Below are positions 34,554-42,981 of a stretch of DNA of 64,000 nt, piece by piece (positions within the stretch are counted from its first letter, which is position 1; each line of letters starts with the position of its first letter). Under the pieces are notes generated by a model. That model had not been told where the DNA came from. It saw only the letters and a list, made by a program, of their open reading frames with translations, and ran no database searches. Made by a program: the position numbers and the translations under genes. The DNA is from Bordetella sp. H567 (GTDB taxonomy: Bacteria; Pseudomonadota; Gammaproteobacteria; Burkholderiales; Burkholderiaceae_B): positions 5,220,084 to 5,284,083 of the forward strand of contig NZ_CP012334.1 of NCBI RefSeq assembly GCF_001704295.1, in the 5' to 3' direction.

Positions 34554-35438
34554 ATGCCGGATCTACCCGAACTTCCCACGCCAGATCACTTGGCCGCCGC
34601 CCTGCGCGCGCGGTTGATGGACGGGCTTTCCGCGCCCTTCGGGCGGGTTGATTGGGTGGCCCAGACGGGGTCGACCAATGCCGATCTGCTGGCGCGCGCA
34701 CGGGCACGCGCCAGCGCCACGTTGGGTGCGGTCAGCGCGGCCAGCGAAGGGGCCGGCTCGCCCAAGCCGTGGCTGCTGGGCGCACACCTGCAGCAGACCG
34801 GCCGCGGCCGCGCCGGCCGTGCGTGGCAGAACCGTCCAGGCGCCGCCCTGATGTTCTCCTGCGCTTTCGATACGATGCTGCCGCCTGCAAGCCTGCCGGT
34901 GCTCTCCCCGCTGGCTGGCCTGGTCGCTTGTGAGGCCCTGCGCGGCATCGCCGGGACCGCCGGCGAACGCCTCTGCGTCAAATGGCCCAACGACGTGCAG
35001 TGGGGCGATGCCAAACTCGCGGGCGTGCTGGTCGAAACCACGCGCAACCTGGCCGACCGGACCGCCAGCCACACCGTCGTGATCGGCATGGGCATGAACC
35101 TGCGCGACGGCGACGCGTTGTCCCATGCGCTGGAGCGCCAGGTCGCGGACTGGTCCATGACGAATTGCGGCGCGGCGCTGAGCGATATCGTGTGTGCGGT
35201 CGCCTTGGCGTGGCGCGATGCGCTGGCCGATGTCGAACGCGATGGATTCGCGGGCTTCGTCGGGCGTTTCAGGCGGCTGGACGCGCTGGAAGGACGGGAT
35301 ATCCAGGTGCTGGACAAGGGCAGTGTGCTGCATCACGGGCTGGGTTGCGGCGTGGACGCGCAAGGGCGTCTGCGGATCCGCACCTGGGAAGGAGAACTGC
35401 CGGTTTCGGTCGGCGAGATTTCGGTGCGGCCAGCATGA
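34554..35438 (+). CDS. birA: Biotin--[acetyl-CoA-carboxylase] ligase, no DNA-binding domain
   Basis: A 294-residue biotin protein ligase that makes biotinyl-AMP and biotinylates the carboxyl carrier protein. The substrate-recognition segment is TGSTNADL (about residues 36-43), the biotinyl-AMP loop is GRGRAGRAW (about 84-92), KWPND is near 143-147 and GMGMNLR follows. A C-terminal SH3-like domain is seen. It lacks the N-terminal helix-turn-helix of E. coli BirA, so it is not the bio-operon repressor. The ATG at 34554 (MPDLPELPTP) is taken. Its stop overlaps the coaX start as ATGA. Confidence 0.95.
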   Translation: MPDLPELPTPDHLAAALRARLMDGLSAPFGRVDWVAQTGSTNADLLARARARASATLGAVSAASEGAGSPKPWLLGAHLQQTGRGRAGRAWQNRPGAALMFSCAFDTMLPPASLPVLSPLAGLVACEALRGIAGTAGERLCVKWPNDVQWGDAKLAGVLVETTRNLADRTASHTVVIGMGMNLRDGDALSHALERQVADWSMTNCGAALSDIVCAVALAWRDALADVERDGFAGFVGRFRRLDALEGRDIQVLDKGSVLHHGLGCGVDAQGRLRIRTWEGELPVSVGEISVRPA

Positions 35439-36529
35439 ACACCATCGTATTGATCGATTCGGGGAATACTCGGCTGAAGGTCGGGGTGATCGGCGACAGA
35501 GCCAGGGACACGGGTTCCGCACCGGACCGCAATGCCGGTGACCGCTCCTCGCATGCCGCCGATGGTGGATTGAGCGATGTCGATGACCTTGACGAGCCTG
35601 TCGTCACGACGGATTCGGCTCACGATGGGAAGGTCGGCGCATGCATTGGGGGTGTTGGCACCGGCCGCGGCAATTGGAGTGGAGACCTTCAGGCATCCGT
35701 CTTGGACCAGGACGATGTCCAGAGCTTGAAGGACTGGCTTGCCGCGCTGCCCGGCCCGCCTGTGGCGGCGCTCGGAACCAACGTTGCTGGCGAGGCGCGC
35801 GCCGCCATTATCGAAGCAGCATTTGCAGAGATCCGCTGTCCCATTCGTTGGATCGCGCCGCAGGCGCAGGCCTATGGCCTGACGTCACGCTATACGAGGC
35901 CGGAGCAGCTGGGCGCCGATCGATGGGTATCGATGCTGGGTGTGCTGGCCAGGCGCGATGCCGTAATGCATGCGTCCTCCTGCGCATTCCGTTCATCGGA
36001 GTCGAGACCTGGATCGGCGACGGGCGCCAGATCGGACCACGCTCGCCAACGCACGGCAGGCCCCAGTCCAGCTGGCGCCCTTGCACCCTTTCTACTCGCC
36101 AGTTTCGGTACAGCGACGACACTGGATACCGTGAGCGGCGAGAACGTCTTCGAAGGCGGCTTGATCCTGCCCGGTCCCGCAATGATGCGCCGATCCCTCG
36201 CATCCGGTACCGCCAACCTGCCTCTGGCCGATGGCGATGCGGTGGTCTACCCCACCGATACTCAGCACGCGATTGCCTCGGGCGTCGCCGCCGCGCAGGC
36301 CGGCGCCGTGCTGCGACAATGGCTGGCCGGCTTGCGCCGCTATGGCGATGCGCCTCACATCTATGTCGCCGGCGGTGGCTGGCAGGAAGTTGAACCGGAG
36401 ACCCGCCGTTTGCTGACCGATACGGCGGCCGCGATGGGGCGCTTGCCGCCGCCTATCCACATAATCGAAAATCCTGTTCTGCATGGCTTGGTACGTATCG
36501 CCGCCACCATCAATCTGGGCCAGACCTAA
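35435..36529 (+). CDS. coaX: Type III pantothenate kinase with two insertions
   Basis: A 364-residue ASKHA-fold kinase for the first step of CoA synthesis (Baf, 'Bvg accessory factor', in Bordetella). Conserved parts are IDSGNTRLKVGV (7-18), GTNVAGEARAA, RPEQLGADRWVSMLGVLARR (155-174), the ATP/pantothenate region LLASFGTATTLDTVSG (220-235), GGLILPGPAMMRRSL, and YVAGGGW near 310-316. Usual length is about 260-270; here residues about 22-84 and 178-215 are extra, polar, low-complexity stretches at loops between conserved blocks. All catalytic blocks are intact, so activity is expected. It is translationally coupled to birA (ATGA) and to the small ORF after it (TAATG). Confidence 0.92.
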   Translation: MNTIVLIDSGNTRLKVGVIGDRARDTGSAPDRNAGDRSSHAADGGLSDVDDLDEPVVTTDSAHDGKVGACIGGVGTGRGNWSGDLQASVLDQDDVQSLKDWLAALPGPPVAALGTNVAGEARAAIIEAAFAEIRCPIRWIAPQAQAYGLTSRYTRPEQLGADRWVSMLGVLARRDAVMHASSCAFRSSESRPGSATGARSDHARQRTAGPSPAGALAPFLLASFGTATTLDTVSGENVFEGGLILPGPAMMRRSLASGTANLPLADGDAVVYPTDTQHAIASGVAAAQAGAVLRQWLAGLRRYGDAPHIYVAGGGWQEVEPETRRLLTDTAAAMGRLPPPIHIIENPVLHGLVRIAATINLGQT

Positions 36530-36681
36530 TGCGCATACTCTTCATTCTTATTGTGCTGGCGAATATCGTCGTCTATGGCGTGGGCCAGGGCTGGCTTGGA
36601 GTGCAGCCGGAAGACGAGGGGCGAGAGCCCATCAAGCAGCAGCAACAGCTGAATGCGGATAAGGTCATGATAGGAAAGTGA
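36529..36681 (+). CDS. Small single-span membrane protein coupled to coaX
   Basis: A 50-residue ORF beginning MRILFILIVLANIVVYGVGQ, one membrane helix, then a short polar tail (GWLGVQPEDEGREP, a run of four glutamines, LNADKVMIGK). Its ATG shares one base with the coaX stop (TAATG). Sequence and position resemble the N-terminal anchor of the SPOR-domain or cell-division-like proteins often found after coaX in this group, from memory. Here the frame stops before any SPOR domain, so it is either a genuine small protein or a truncated remnant. It sits exactly at the border of the lower-GC polysaccharide region. Confidence 0.6.
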   Translation: MRILFILIVLANIVVYGVGQGWLGVQPEDEGREPIKQQQQLNADKVMIGK

Positions 36682-37161
36682 GTTCTTTCCCAACCTAACA
36701 AGCCGCATACGCCGGCTCGGGGATCCTAATAGCTGAAGATCCTTCGTCCCGGCCGCTGAATGGGCATGGATGCCCCGGCCGCATCAAGCGACCCGGTGCC
36801 AATACTCGGGTTTATCGAGCCTGATGTAAGGAAGCATATTCAGCCGGTCACGACGCCGCGGCATATTTCGCTCTGCTTCGACGCAGCCAATCCCCCGTGA
36901 TGCTCGAACGTCATCATCGACGGCGCTCAAGTTCGAGCTCGTTCAGAGAAACAGTATACTGGCGGCCGACTAGCGCGGCCCGCAACCTCGTCGCACCGAT
37001 TTGCCGCCTGTGCAGCAATGCAGAACAGGGCGAACGACTCCCGGGTTTCGGGTTTGTCTTTCCAGCCACGCCCTGTGCGGATGCGGACCATTTCGAAATA
37101 TGCAATCTGGCGCAATTTCGCCGGTCGCCCCGCAAGTTCTGTTCATAAGGTAGCGCTTCCA
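36682..37161 (+). other. 480-base spacer at the border of the polysaccharide locus, candidate promoter inside
   Basis: No gene is evident. A hairpin-forming stretch near 36755-36785 contains GGGCATGGATGCCC between GGCCG/CGGCC arms but lacks a T-run. A candidate promoter for the GT2 gene is TTCGAG (36932-36937), 17 bases, TATACT (36955-36960); the -10 is good, the -35 poor. Base composition becomes more A+T-rich through this spacer. Confidence 0.4.
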
Positions 37162-38124
37162 ATGAGGCTTTCGATTGTCGCGACCCTCTATAAATCCGAA
37201 GAATACCTCCAGGAATTTCACCGCCGGGCGATGACCGTTGCATCCAGCCTGGCTGGCGATGACTATGAAATCATATTGGTGAACGACGGGTCGCCCGACA
37301 ATAGCCTGGATTCCGCCATTGCGCTTACGGAGCGTTACGCTCACTTGACAGTGATTGACCTGTCAAGGAACTTCGGGCACCACAAAGCCATGATGACCGG
37401 GCTGGCGGCAGCGAGCGGAGACCAAGTCTTCCTGATAGACAGCGATCTAGAGGAAGAGCCCGAATGGCTGCTGGACTTCGAGCGCAAGATGCGCGAAGAA
37501 GGGAGCGATGTCGTCTATGGCGTGCAAATGCGGCGCAGGGGCGGGAGCTTCGAGCGTATAACGGGTGGAATATTCTATAAAGCTTTTCGTTTCCTGACTG
37601 GTATCGCGCAGCCTGACAACATCGTCACGGCCAGATTGATGACACGACGATACGTCAATGCTCTGGTCTCCCATCGCGAGCGCGAACTGAACATCGGCGG
37701 GCTCTGGGTTATCACCGGATTCAAGCAATCCCAGCGATACATCACCAAGCACTCCACCAGTCCCACTACTTATACGCTGCGCAAAAAATTCAGTCACCTG
37801 GTCAATGCCGTGACCTCGTTTAGCAGCCTTCCCCTGGTACTGACATTTTACGCCGGTCTTCTTATTTCACTTTCCGCCACGGCCTTCATCGCCTATCTAG
37901 CATTCTTATACTTTTTCGTATCGACCCCTCCCGGTGGATACACCTCCATCATCGCATCCATCTGGCTCTTTTCCGGGCTTATCATTTTTTTTGTTGGAAT
38001 GCAGGGCATCTATATCGCCAAGATATTTTCAGAGGTCAAGCAACGGCCGTATACGATCGTTCGGCAAATATACAAATCGCACCAAAGCCTGGACCTAAAT
38101 GAAGTGACGCCGCGGCAGCAATAG
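37162..38124 (+). CDS. GT2-family glycosyltransferase, GtrB/DPM1-like, polyprenyl-phosphate sugar synthase
   Basis: A 320-residue membrane glycosyltransferase. The catalytic GT-A domain shows VATLYKSEEYL at the start, LVNDGSPDNSLD (about residues 40-51), DLSRNFGHHKAMMTGLAAASGD and LIDSDLEEEPEWLL (about 90-103), all typical of enzymes that load a sugar onto undecaprenyl phosphate. Two membrane helices lie at about 230-255 and 268-292, as in GtrB. It probably makes Und-P-sugar for later transfer in the periplasm; the GtrA-type flippase gene at 42.5-43 kb fits as its partner. The ATG at 37162 gives the family N-terminus. Confidence 0.88.
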   Translation: MRLSIVATLYKSEEYLQEFHRRAMTVASSLAGDDYEIILVNDGSPDNSLDSAIALTERYAHLTVIDLSRNFGHHKAMMTGLAAASGDQVFLIDSDLEEEPEWLLDFERKMREEGSDVVYGVQMRRRGGSFERITGGIFYKAFRFLTGIAQPDNIVTARLMTRRYVNALVSHRERELNIGGLWVITGFKQSQRYITKHSTSPTTYTLRKKFSHLVNAVTSFSSLPLVLTFYAGLLISLSATAFIAYLAFLYFFVSTPPGGYTSIIASIWLFSGLIIFFVGMQGIYIAKIFSEVKQRPYTIVRQIYKSHQSLDLNEVTPRQQ

Positions 38125-38153
38125 CGCGGGGACTCGGAGCTACGGAGGAAAAT

Positions 38154-39077
38154 ATGAAGCAATGCTGGAAGAAATTGGGGCAGATTTACTGCCCGGCGAC
38201 CGCGGGAAGGCATCCCAAGCTGGTGACTCACGCGGCGAATCCGCTTCCAATTCTCCTGGAAGGCGATATTTACCGTATTTTCTTCTGTGGCAGGGATGCC
38301 TCGAACCGCTCATCCATAGGTGCAGTGGACATCGATATTGTTTCCCGGACAGTCGTAAGAGACCATTTTGAGCCGATCTTCGAATATGGCCCGCCGGGAA
38401 GTTTCTACGCGGATGGCGTGAGCATCGGTGGCTGCTACACGGTGTCCGGACTGCAGTACATGCTCTTTATGGGGTGGCAAACCCCGCTTGGCGGGCAGTT
38501 CCGCGGAGACATTGGCAGGCTAGTATTGGATACCGATCTGGGGCTGACCCTTGAAAGCAATAGCCCTTTCTTGGGGTCTGACCCAACGGATCCGATCAGC
38601 CTATCGTACCCATGGGTGACCACGGACGACGAAGGCAACTACCTGATGTTGTACGGTTCGACTCTGACATGGGACGCCGGAAACGGGGAAATGCTGCATG
38701 TCATTCATCTGGCGACCTCCGTCAATGGACATGATTGGGCGCGCAAGGGGGCTGCCGTTCCGCATTCTTTAGGTATTGCGCAGGCATTTTCGCGCCCCAC
38801 CGTGGCAAGAACCGAAAATGGGGGCTACCAGATGTGGTTCTCTTATCGCGGACCGAACACTAAGTATCGCATTGGCTATGCGGAAAGCGCGGATGGCCAT
38901 CTTTGGCGTCTGGACCTGGAAAATGCAGGCATCGACGTTTCAGCCTCCGGCTGGGATTCCGAGATGATCGAATACCCCTGCGTATTCGACCACCTGGGCG
39001 TCCGCTACATGCTTTACAACGGCAACAGTTATGGGAAAACGGGCTTCGGCCTGGCCGTGATGGCGGGAGAGCGATAG
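38154..39077 (+). CDS. Five-bladed beta-propeller glycoside hydrolase-like protein
   Basis: A 307-residue cytosolic protein without signal peptide. The repeating DxxG and aromatic pattern recalls GH43/GH68/GH130-type propellers: HPKLVTHAANPLPILLEGDIYRIFFCGRD, YADGVSIGG, SYPWVTTDDEGNYLMLYGS, SRPTVARTENGGYQMWFSYRG and MIEYPCVFDHLGVRYMLYNGN. Proteins of this sort occur in O-antigen clusters beside GtrB and sugar acetyltransferases, and their role is not established. GGAGGAAAA precedes the ATG. It lies 29 bases after the GT2 gene and is convergent with the acetyltransferase gene, four bases away. Confidence 0.75.
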   Translation: MKQCWKKLGQIYCPATAGRHPKLVTHAANPLPILLEGDIYRIFFCGRDASNRSSIGAVDIDIVSRTVVRDHFEPIFEYGPPGSFYADGVSIGGCYTVSGLQYMLFMGWQTPLGGQFRGDIGRLVLDTDLGLTLESNSPFLGSDPTDPISLSYPWVTTDDEGNYLMLYGSTLTWDAGNGEMLHVIHLATSVNGHDWARKGAAVPHSLGIAQAFSRPTVARTENGGYQMWFSYRGPNTKYRIGYAESADGHLWRLDLENAGIDVSASGWDSEMIEYPCVFDHLGVRYMLYNGNSYGKTGFGLAVMAGER

Positions 39078-39081
39078 CAGC

Positions 39082-39747
39082 TCAAATTTTCCGCAAGCGA
39101 GTACTGGGCACTCTGGATCGCTCAGTGGCACTCCCCAGATAGACTCCCTCCGCGGCTGCGTCAGCCAGAAGCAGCGCCCCCGCGCCAATGACGCAGAGGT
39201 TTTCCACCTTGATGTGATCCCGCAATGTCGCGTTGACGCCGATGAAGCAGCGTTCGCCGACTTCCACGCCCCCTGAAATGACTACATGCGACGCGATAAA
39301 TGTATGATCGCCGATCACTGAATGATGGCCGATATGATTTCCGCTCCAGAGGGTGACGTTGTTTCCTATCCGAGCGAAGGGTTGTACCGTGTTGTCCTCG
39401 AGGATGAAACAGTTGTCCCCGATGGCCCCTCCGTTCAGGATAGTGGCCTTCGGACTGATGAAGCTCGCCATGCTGTAGCCCAGCTCCTTCGCGGCGATAT
39501 ATTTATCACGTCTCAGGGCGTTCAGCTTTGAATAGCTCAGGGCTATGAACATCTGATGGGTGTCAGGGGGATATACCCTGGTCACGTCATCGAACGGCAC
39601 GACCGGCAGGCTGCAGAACGTCTCATCCGTCACATAGGCCGCGTCCACGGTGAAAGCCACGATCTCCCATTCTGGCTGCGTCGAGAAATAATAGTGCGCC
39701 AATTGGGCAATATCTCCAGTCCCGAAGATAACGAGCTTCGTGGTCAT
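39082..39747 (-). CDS. NeuD/PglD-family sugar O/N-acetyltransferase (left-handed beta-helix)
   Basis: A 221-residue acetyltransferase. The N-terminal Rossmann-like part (LVIFGTGDIAQLAHYYF) binds the nucleotide sugar. The C-terminal hexapeptide-repeat helix spans about residues 95-205, with the catalytic histidine region GNHIGHHSVIGDH. In the same gene run is wecE, which makes dTDP-4-amino-4,6-dideoxygalactose, so N-acetylation of that amine is the simplest proposal. It overlaps the upstream methyltransferase gene as ATGA. O-acetylation of another sugar is an alternative. Confidence 0.85.
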   Translation of the reverse strand: MTTKLVIFGTGDIAQLAHYYFSTQPEWEIVAFTVDAAYVTDETFCSLPVVPFDDVTRVYPPDTHQMFIALSYSKLNALRRDKYIAAKELGYSMASFISPKATILNGGAIGDNCFILEDNTVQPFARIGNNVTLWSGNHIGHHSVIGDHTFIASHVVISGGVEVGERCFIGVNATLRDHIKVENLCVIGAGALLLADAAAEGVYLGSATERSRVPSTRLRKI

Positions 39748-40379
39748 TTATCGTTCCTCACCAAGATGGTGAATTCGTAGAGACCGTAGTCGTGAAGCAA
39801 GGCCACATGGCGTGAATACCTGCGTTTGCACAGGTCGAAGAGTACGCACGGATCGGCGTAATACAGTTCATCGCGCATCTTCTCCGGATCGGAATACGAC
39901 GTTAAACAGTTGAACCCGAAACCACGGCGGCTGGTTTCGTTCAAGACGTCGAGCGTGTCACGCAGATAGTCCGTCCATTCCAGGTCGCCGCGGCCCATGC
40001 GCACGTTGAATATTCCGCTCGCGACGCCGAAATCCGCTACTTGGTCTGGGCGAGCCGCGGTCGTGAAGGCGACGTTGGGCGTTCCAGCGAAACGGCGTCT
40101 GCCTGCCTCCGTCATATCCTCCGACACGTCGATCCCGTGATAACGGAAGGCTCCGAAGTGCTCCTTCAGGTAGTCACAAAGCGCGCCATAGCCGCAACCG
40201 ACGTCATTAATCGAGAAGTCGTTCGGCGCTTCGATCAGCTTGCAGAGCTGCTCAAACCGACGGCGTTGGCTCTCTTCCCCGTTCCAATCGACGCCCCGTG
40301 GCGTCTCCCCGTGTTCCGCCAGCTTTGCGGAATAATAGCGGGCGACATCCTCGAGCAGGCCCGGTCTATTCTTTTCCAT
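39744..40379 (-). CDS. Class I SAM-dependent methyltransferase
   Basis: A 211-residue methyltransferase with motif I DVGCGYGALCDYL (about residues 59-71), followed by YHGIDVSEDM for the ribose-binding acidic residue and GVASGIFNVR as motif IV. The substrate is unknown. It lies between wecE (39 bases) and the acetyltransferase gene (four-base overlap), which suggests methylation of a sugar or nucleotide sugar in the same pathway. No membrane or signal segment is present. Confidence 0.85.
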   Translation of the reverse strand: MEKNRPGLLEDVARYYSAKLAEHGETPRGVDWNGEESQRRRFEQLCKLIEAPNDFSINDVGCGYGALCDYLKEHFGAFRYHGIDVSEDMTEAGRRRFAGTPNVAFTTAARPDQVADFGVASGIFNVRMGRGDLEWTDYLRDTLDVLNETSRRGFGFNCLTSYSDPEKMRDELYYADPCVLFDLCKRRYSRHVALLHDYGLYEFTILVRNDK

Positions 40380-40418
40380 GCTTTTCCTTATGGGGTACGG
40401 AGCTACATGCCCATGCGA

Positions 40419-41561
40419 TCAGCGCACGTCCGTCAAGCATTTTTGCAAGACATCCGCTACCTTTTCCTGCTGGGCCTGCGACAGCCCGATCCACAAGGGC
40501 AATCTTACCAACCGGTTGGATTGACGGTCTGTCACCTCAAGAGCGCCGTGCGCGCGTCCATATCGCCGTCCGGCCGGTGAAGAGTGCAATGGGATATAGT
40601 GAAAGACCGCATTAACCTCCTGCCGCTTCAGTTCGGCCAACACACTTTCCCGATTCGCCGACTCAGGCAGCAGGACATAATAAAGGTGGCCGTTATGCTG
40701 GCAATCATCTGGCACGACAGGCCGACGCAGCAGCCCCTTCTCCTCCAGGGGTTCGAGCAGGGTATGGTAGAACTGCCAGCTCTCGAGCCGTTGTGCCAGA
40801 ATCGCTTCCGCGTCCTCCAGTTGCGCCCAGAGAAAAGCAGCAATAAGCTCTCCAGGAAGGAACGAAGATCCCACGTCCTGCCAGGTATATTTATCGACTT
40901 CACCGCGGAAGAAGCGACTCCTATCCGTTCCCTTCTCACGAATGATTTCGGCTCGCAGCGCCAGGCCTGGATCGTTAACCAGTAATGCGCCGCCTTCCCC
41001 GGAAATAACGTTCTTTGTCTCGTGGAAGCTATACGCGCCCAAATGCCCGATGCCACCGAGGGCCCTACCCTTGTAGCTGGCCGTCACGCCTTGCGCAGCA
41101 TCCTCCACCACCCGCAGATCGTGTTTAGCTGCAATCTCCATGATGGAGTCCATCTCACACGCTATCCCGGCGTAGTGCACCGGTACTATCGCGCGAGTCC
41201 GGGACGTTATGGCAGACTCGATCAGCGTCTCGTCCAGGTTTAGCGTGTCCTCCCGTACGTCGACGAAGACCGGTACGCCACCGCGCAATACAAACGCGTT
41301 CGCGGTCGAGACGAACGTATAGGACGGCATGATTATTTCGTCACCGGGCTTGATATCGAGCAAGAGCGCCGCCATCTCCAACGCCGCCGTGCAAGAGTGA
41401 GTCAAGAGTGCATGGCTACTGGCGGCACGTTTCTTAAGCCATGCATGGCACTTCTTCGTAAAGGGCCCGTCTCCAGCCAGACTGCCGTTGAAATGAGCTT
41501 CAGCGATGTAGTACAGCTCCTTGCCTGTCATATGGGGCCAATTAAACGGGATCTTTGCCAT
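40419..41561 (-). CDS. wecE: dTDP-4-amino-4,6-dideoxygalactose transaminase
   Basis: A 380-residue DegT/DnrJ-family PLP aminotransferase close to WecE (RffA) along its whole length: IPFNWPHMTGKELYYI, LLTHSCTAALEMAALLLDI, DEIIMPSYTFVSTANAFVLRG, VHYAGIACEMDSIM, the PLP lysine K183 in SFHETKN, EKGTDRSRFFRGEVDKYTW and VFHYIPLHSSPAG. It converts dTDP-4-keto-6-deoxyglucose to dTDP-Fuc4N with glutamate. The start at 41561 (MAKIPFNW) has GAAGGCGATG just upstream; a TTG six codons earlier is less likely. rmlA and rmlB are not in the window and must act from elsewhere. Confidence 0.93.
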   Translation of the reverse strand: MAKIPFNWPHMTGKELYYIAEAHFNGSLAGDGPFTKKCHAWLKKRAASSHALLTHSCTAALEMAALLLDIKPGDEIIMPSYTFVSTANAFVLRGGVPVFVDVREDTLNLDETLIESAITSRTRAIVPVHYAGIACEMDSIMEIAAKHDLRVVEDAAQGVTASYKGRALGGIGHLGAYSFHETKNVISGEGGALLVNDPGLALRAEIIREKGTDRSRFFRGEVDKYTWQDVGSSFLPGELIAAFLWAQLEDAEAILAQRLESWQFYHTLLEPLEEKGLLRRPVVPDDCQHNGHLYYVLLPESANRESVLAELKRQEVNAVFHYIPLHSSPAGRRYGRAHGALEVTDRQSNRLVRLPLWIGLSQAQQEKVADVLQKCLTDVR

Positions 41562-41646
41562 GCATCGCCTTCGTATCAAGTATCTTCATATGCGCCCTTT
41601 CGGTACCGTCCGATGGGCGGGCCAAAGCGGCCGACAATTCATGCTG

Positions 41647-42522
41647 CTATGTCAAGCTCTCCGCTACAACGAGGCGAGATCCTCCGACCGGATAATTCAA
41701 TCCAGCCTGGATACCCAATAACTCGATTTTCAAAATCCATTCGAGCGTGGAGTTCAAAGGTGCGCTGAGCTTTAGTTCGGCCGCGGGGTCGAAATTTTCA
41801 TGGGCGGCAGTCGTGGGCTTCTTCCTGCTCGCGTACATGACCGGCAGCAGCAGACTCACGAACGACGTACTCCTTACTATGCGGAAGCCCGCACGCTTCA
41901 ATTTGCCGTGCAACTCATCCGCGGTATAACGCCTTTCATGGTACGCCCGGGTATCGGTGACGCTCCACAACGAGGGATGCTGCGGCACGGTCAAAAACAG
42001 TGCGCCACCGCTCTTTAGCGACATACGCAACTGGTCCAGGACGATCTCGTCCTCTTTAATATGCTCCAGAACGTCAAAGGCCCCCACGGCATCGAATTCG
42101 GCACGGAACGGAATGCGCCTTGCATCTAATTGCATGAACTTGGCCGCCGGCACGCGCTGGGCGGCGAAGCGCAAACCTTCTGTGTGCAGCTCGCTACCGT
42201 GAAGGCTCGCTTGCGGGAATGCCTTGGCCACGCCACTCAAGACAAAACCGGTTCCACACCCTACTTCAAGGTATGTCCCGATCTGGGGGCGATACTTCTT
42301 CAGTGCCCACACTATCAATTCATTCCTGACCCGGAACCAGAAATTGCCTTCCTCCAGGCCTGCCAGCGTTTTGAAGTCCAGCGGGTTGAAGCCCTCTATG
42401 GTATTGGTCATCTCGGCGGCATAGGCCTCAAATCCATCGATAACCGTGGGAAAATCTCCACATGCCGGACATCGTGGGATAGTGGACGAGCGCCCCGTTC
42501 CGCATTGCAAACAATATTTCAC
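41647..42522 (-). CDS. Zinc-ribbon SAM-dependent methyltransferase
   Basis: A 291-residue protein. An N-terminal zinc ribbon (CLQC and CPAC, residues 4-22) is followed by a class I methyltransferase domain with motif I YLEVGCGTGFVLSGVA (about 84-99), AFDVLEHI and an HERRYTADEL segment. This Methyltransf_11/23 arrangement is common in O-antigen and glycan loci, where it is presumed to modify a sugar or lipid-linked glycan. The C-terminal part has a hydrophobic stretch (SLLLPVMYAS). It follows the GtrA gene by 18 bases and precedes wecE by 85. Confidence 0.83.
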   Translation of the reverse strand: MKYCLQCGTGRSSTIPRCPACGDFPTVIDGFEAYAAEMTNTIEGFNPLDFKTLAGLEEGNFWFRVRNELIVWALKKYRPQIGTYLEVGCGTGFVLSGVAKAFPQASLHGSELHTEGLRFAAQRVPAAKFMQLDARRIPFRAEFDAVGAFDVLEHIKEDEIVLDQLRMSLKSGGALFLTVPQHPSLWSVTDTRAYHERRYTADELHGKLKRAGFRIVRSTSFVSLLLPVMYASRKKPTTAAHENFDPAAELKLSAPLNSTLEWILKIELLGIQAGLNYPVGGSRLVVAESLT

Positions 42523-42540
42523 CGCGACCCTCGATATGGA

Positions 42541-42981
42541 CTATGCGCTACTGCCAAAGGCATAAAACCGCAACGCGAGGAAAAGGAATGCCGCAACCAC
42601 CAAAATCGCGATTGCTTGAACCGCTTGATGCGGGTATCCAAATTTGTCGACGAACACGGTCAATATCCCCAGGTTGAGAAGATACCCGCCCCCGTAAGCC
42701 ACGGCGTATCGCACCGCGGCCCCGGCCAAGTCGCCCTTATGCCGGAACGTCATGGTTTTGTTCATGAAGAACCCGGCGGTCGATGCCACTACATAAAGCA
42801 CCGTCATGGTGAGCTTCGGCGTGCCCCCAAGCGAAGTCGCCAACAGGTAGACGACGTAGCCGCACAAGTTTGACATCAGGCCTACAGCCGCGTACTTGAT
42901 CAATTGCCGACGGGTTTCCCGCTTGCAGCAGGCAGCCAGAAGATTGGCGGAGCGCGACCATATCGACATATCGACACTCAT
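42541..42981 (-). CDS. GtrA-family membrane flippase
   Basis: A 146-residue protein with four membrane helices (about residues 27-46, 55-77, 90-112 and 118-140). The GtrA signature is [22 protein letters not shown], followed by [14 protein letters not shown]. GtrA proteins are thought to flip undecaprenyl-phosphate-linked sugars to the periplasm after GtrB makes them. The GtrB-like gene is about 4.4 kb away on the other strand. It overlaps the WbqC-like gene by four bases (ATGA). Confidence 0.88.
   Translation of the reverse strand: MSVDMSIWSRSANLLAACCKRETRRQLIKYAAVGLMSNLCGYVVYLLATSLGGTPKLTMTVLYVVASTAGFFMNKTMTFRHKGDLAGAAVRYAVAYGGGYLLNLGILTVFVDKFGYPHQAVQAIAILVVAAFLFLALRFYAFGSSA

Noticed and set aside
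36682-37161. JUMPstart/ops element for the polysaccharide locus
   Set aside because: No GGCGGTAG-type sequence was found in the leader.
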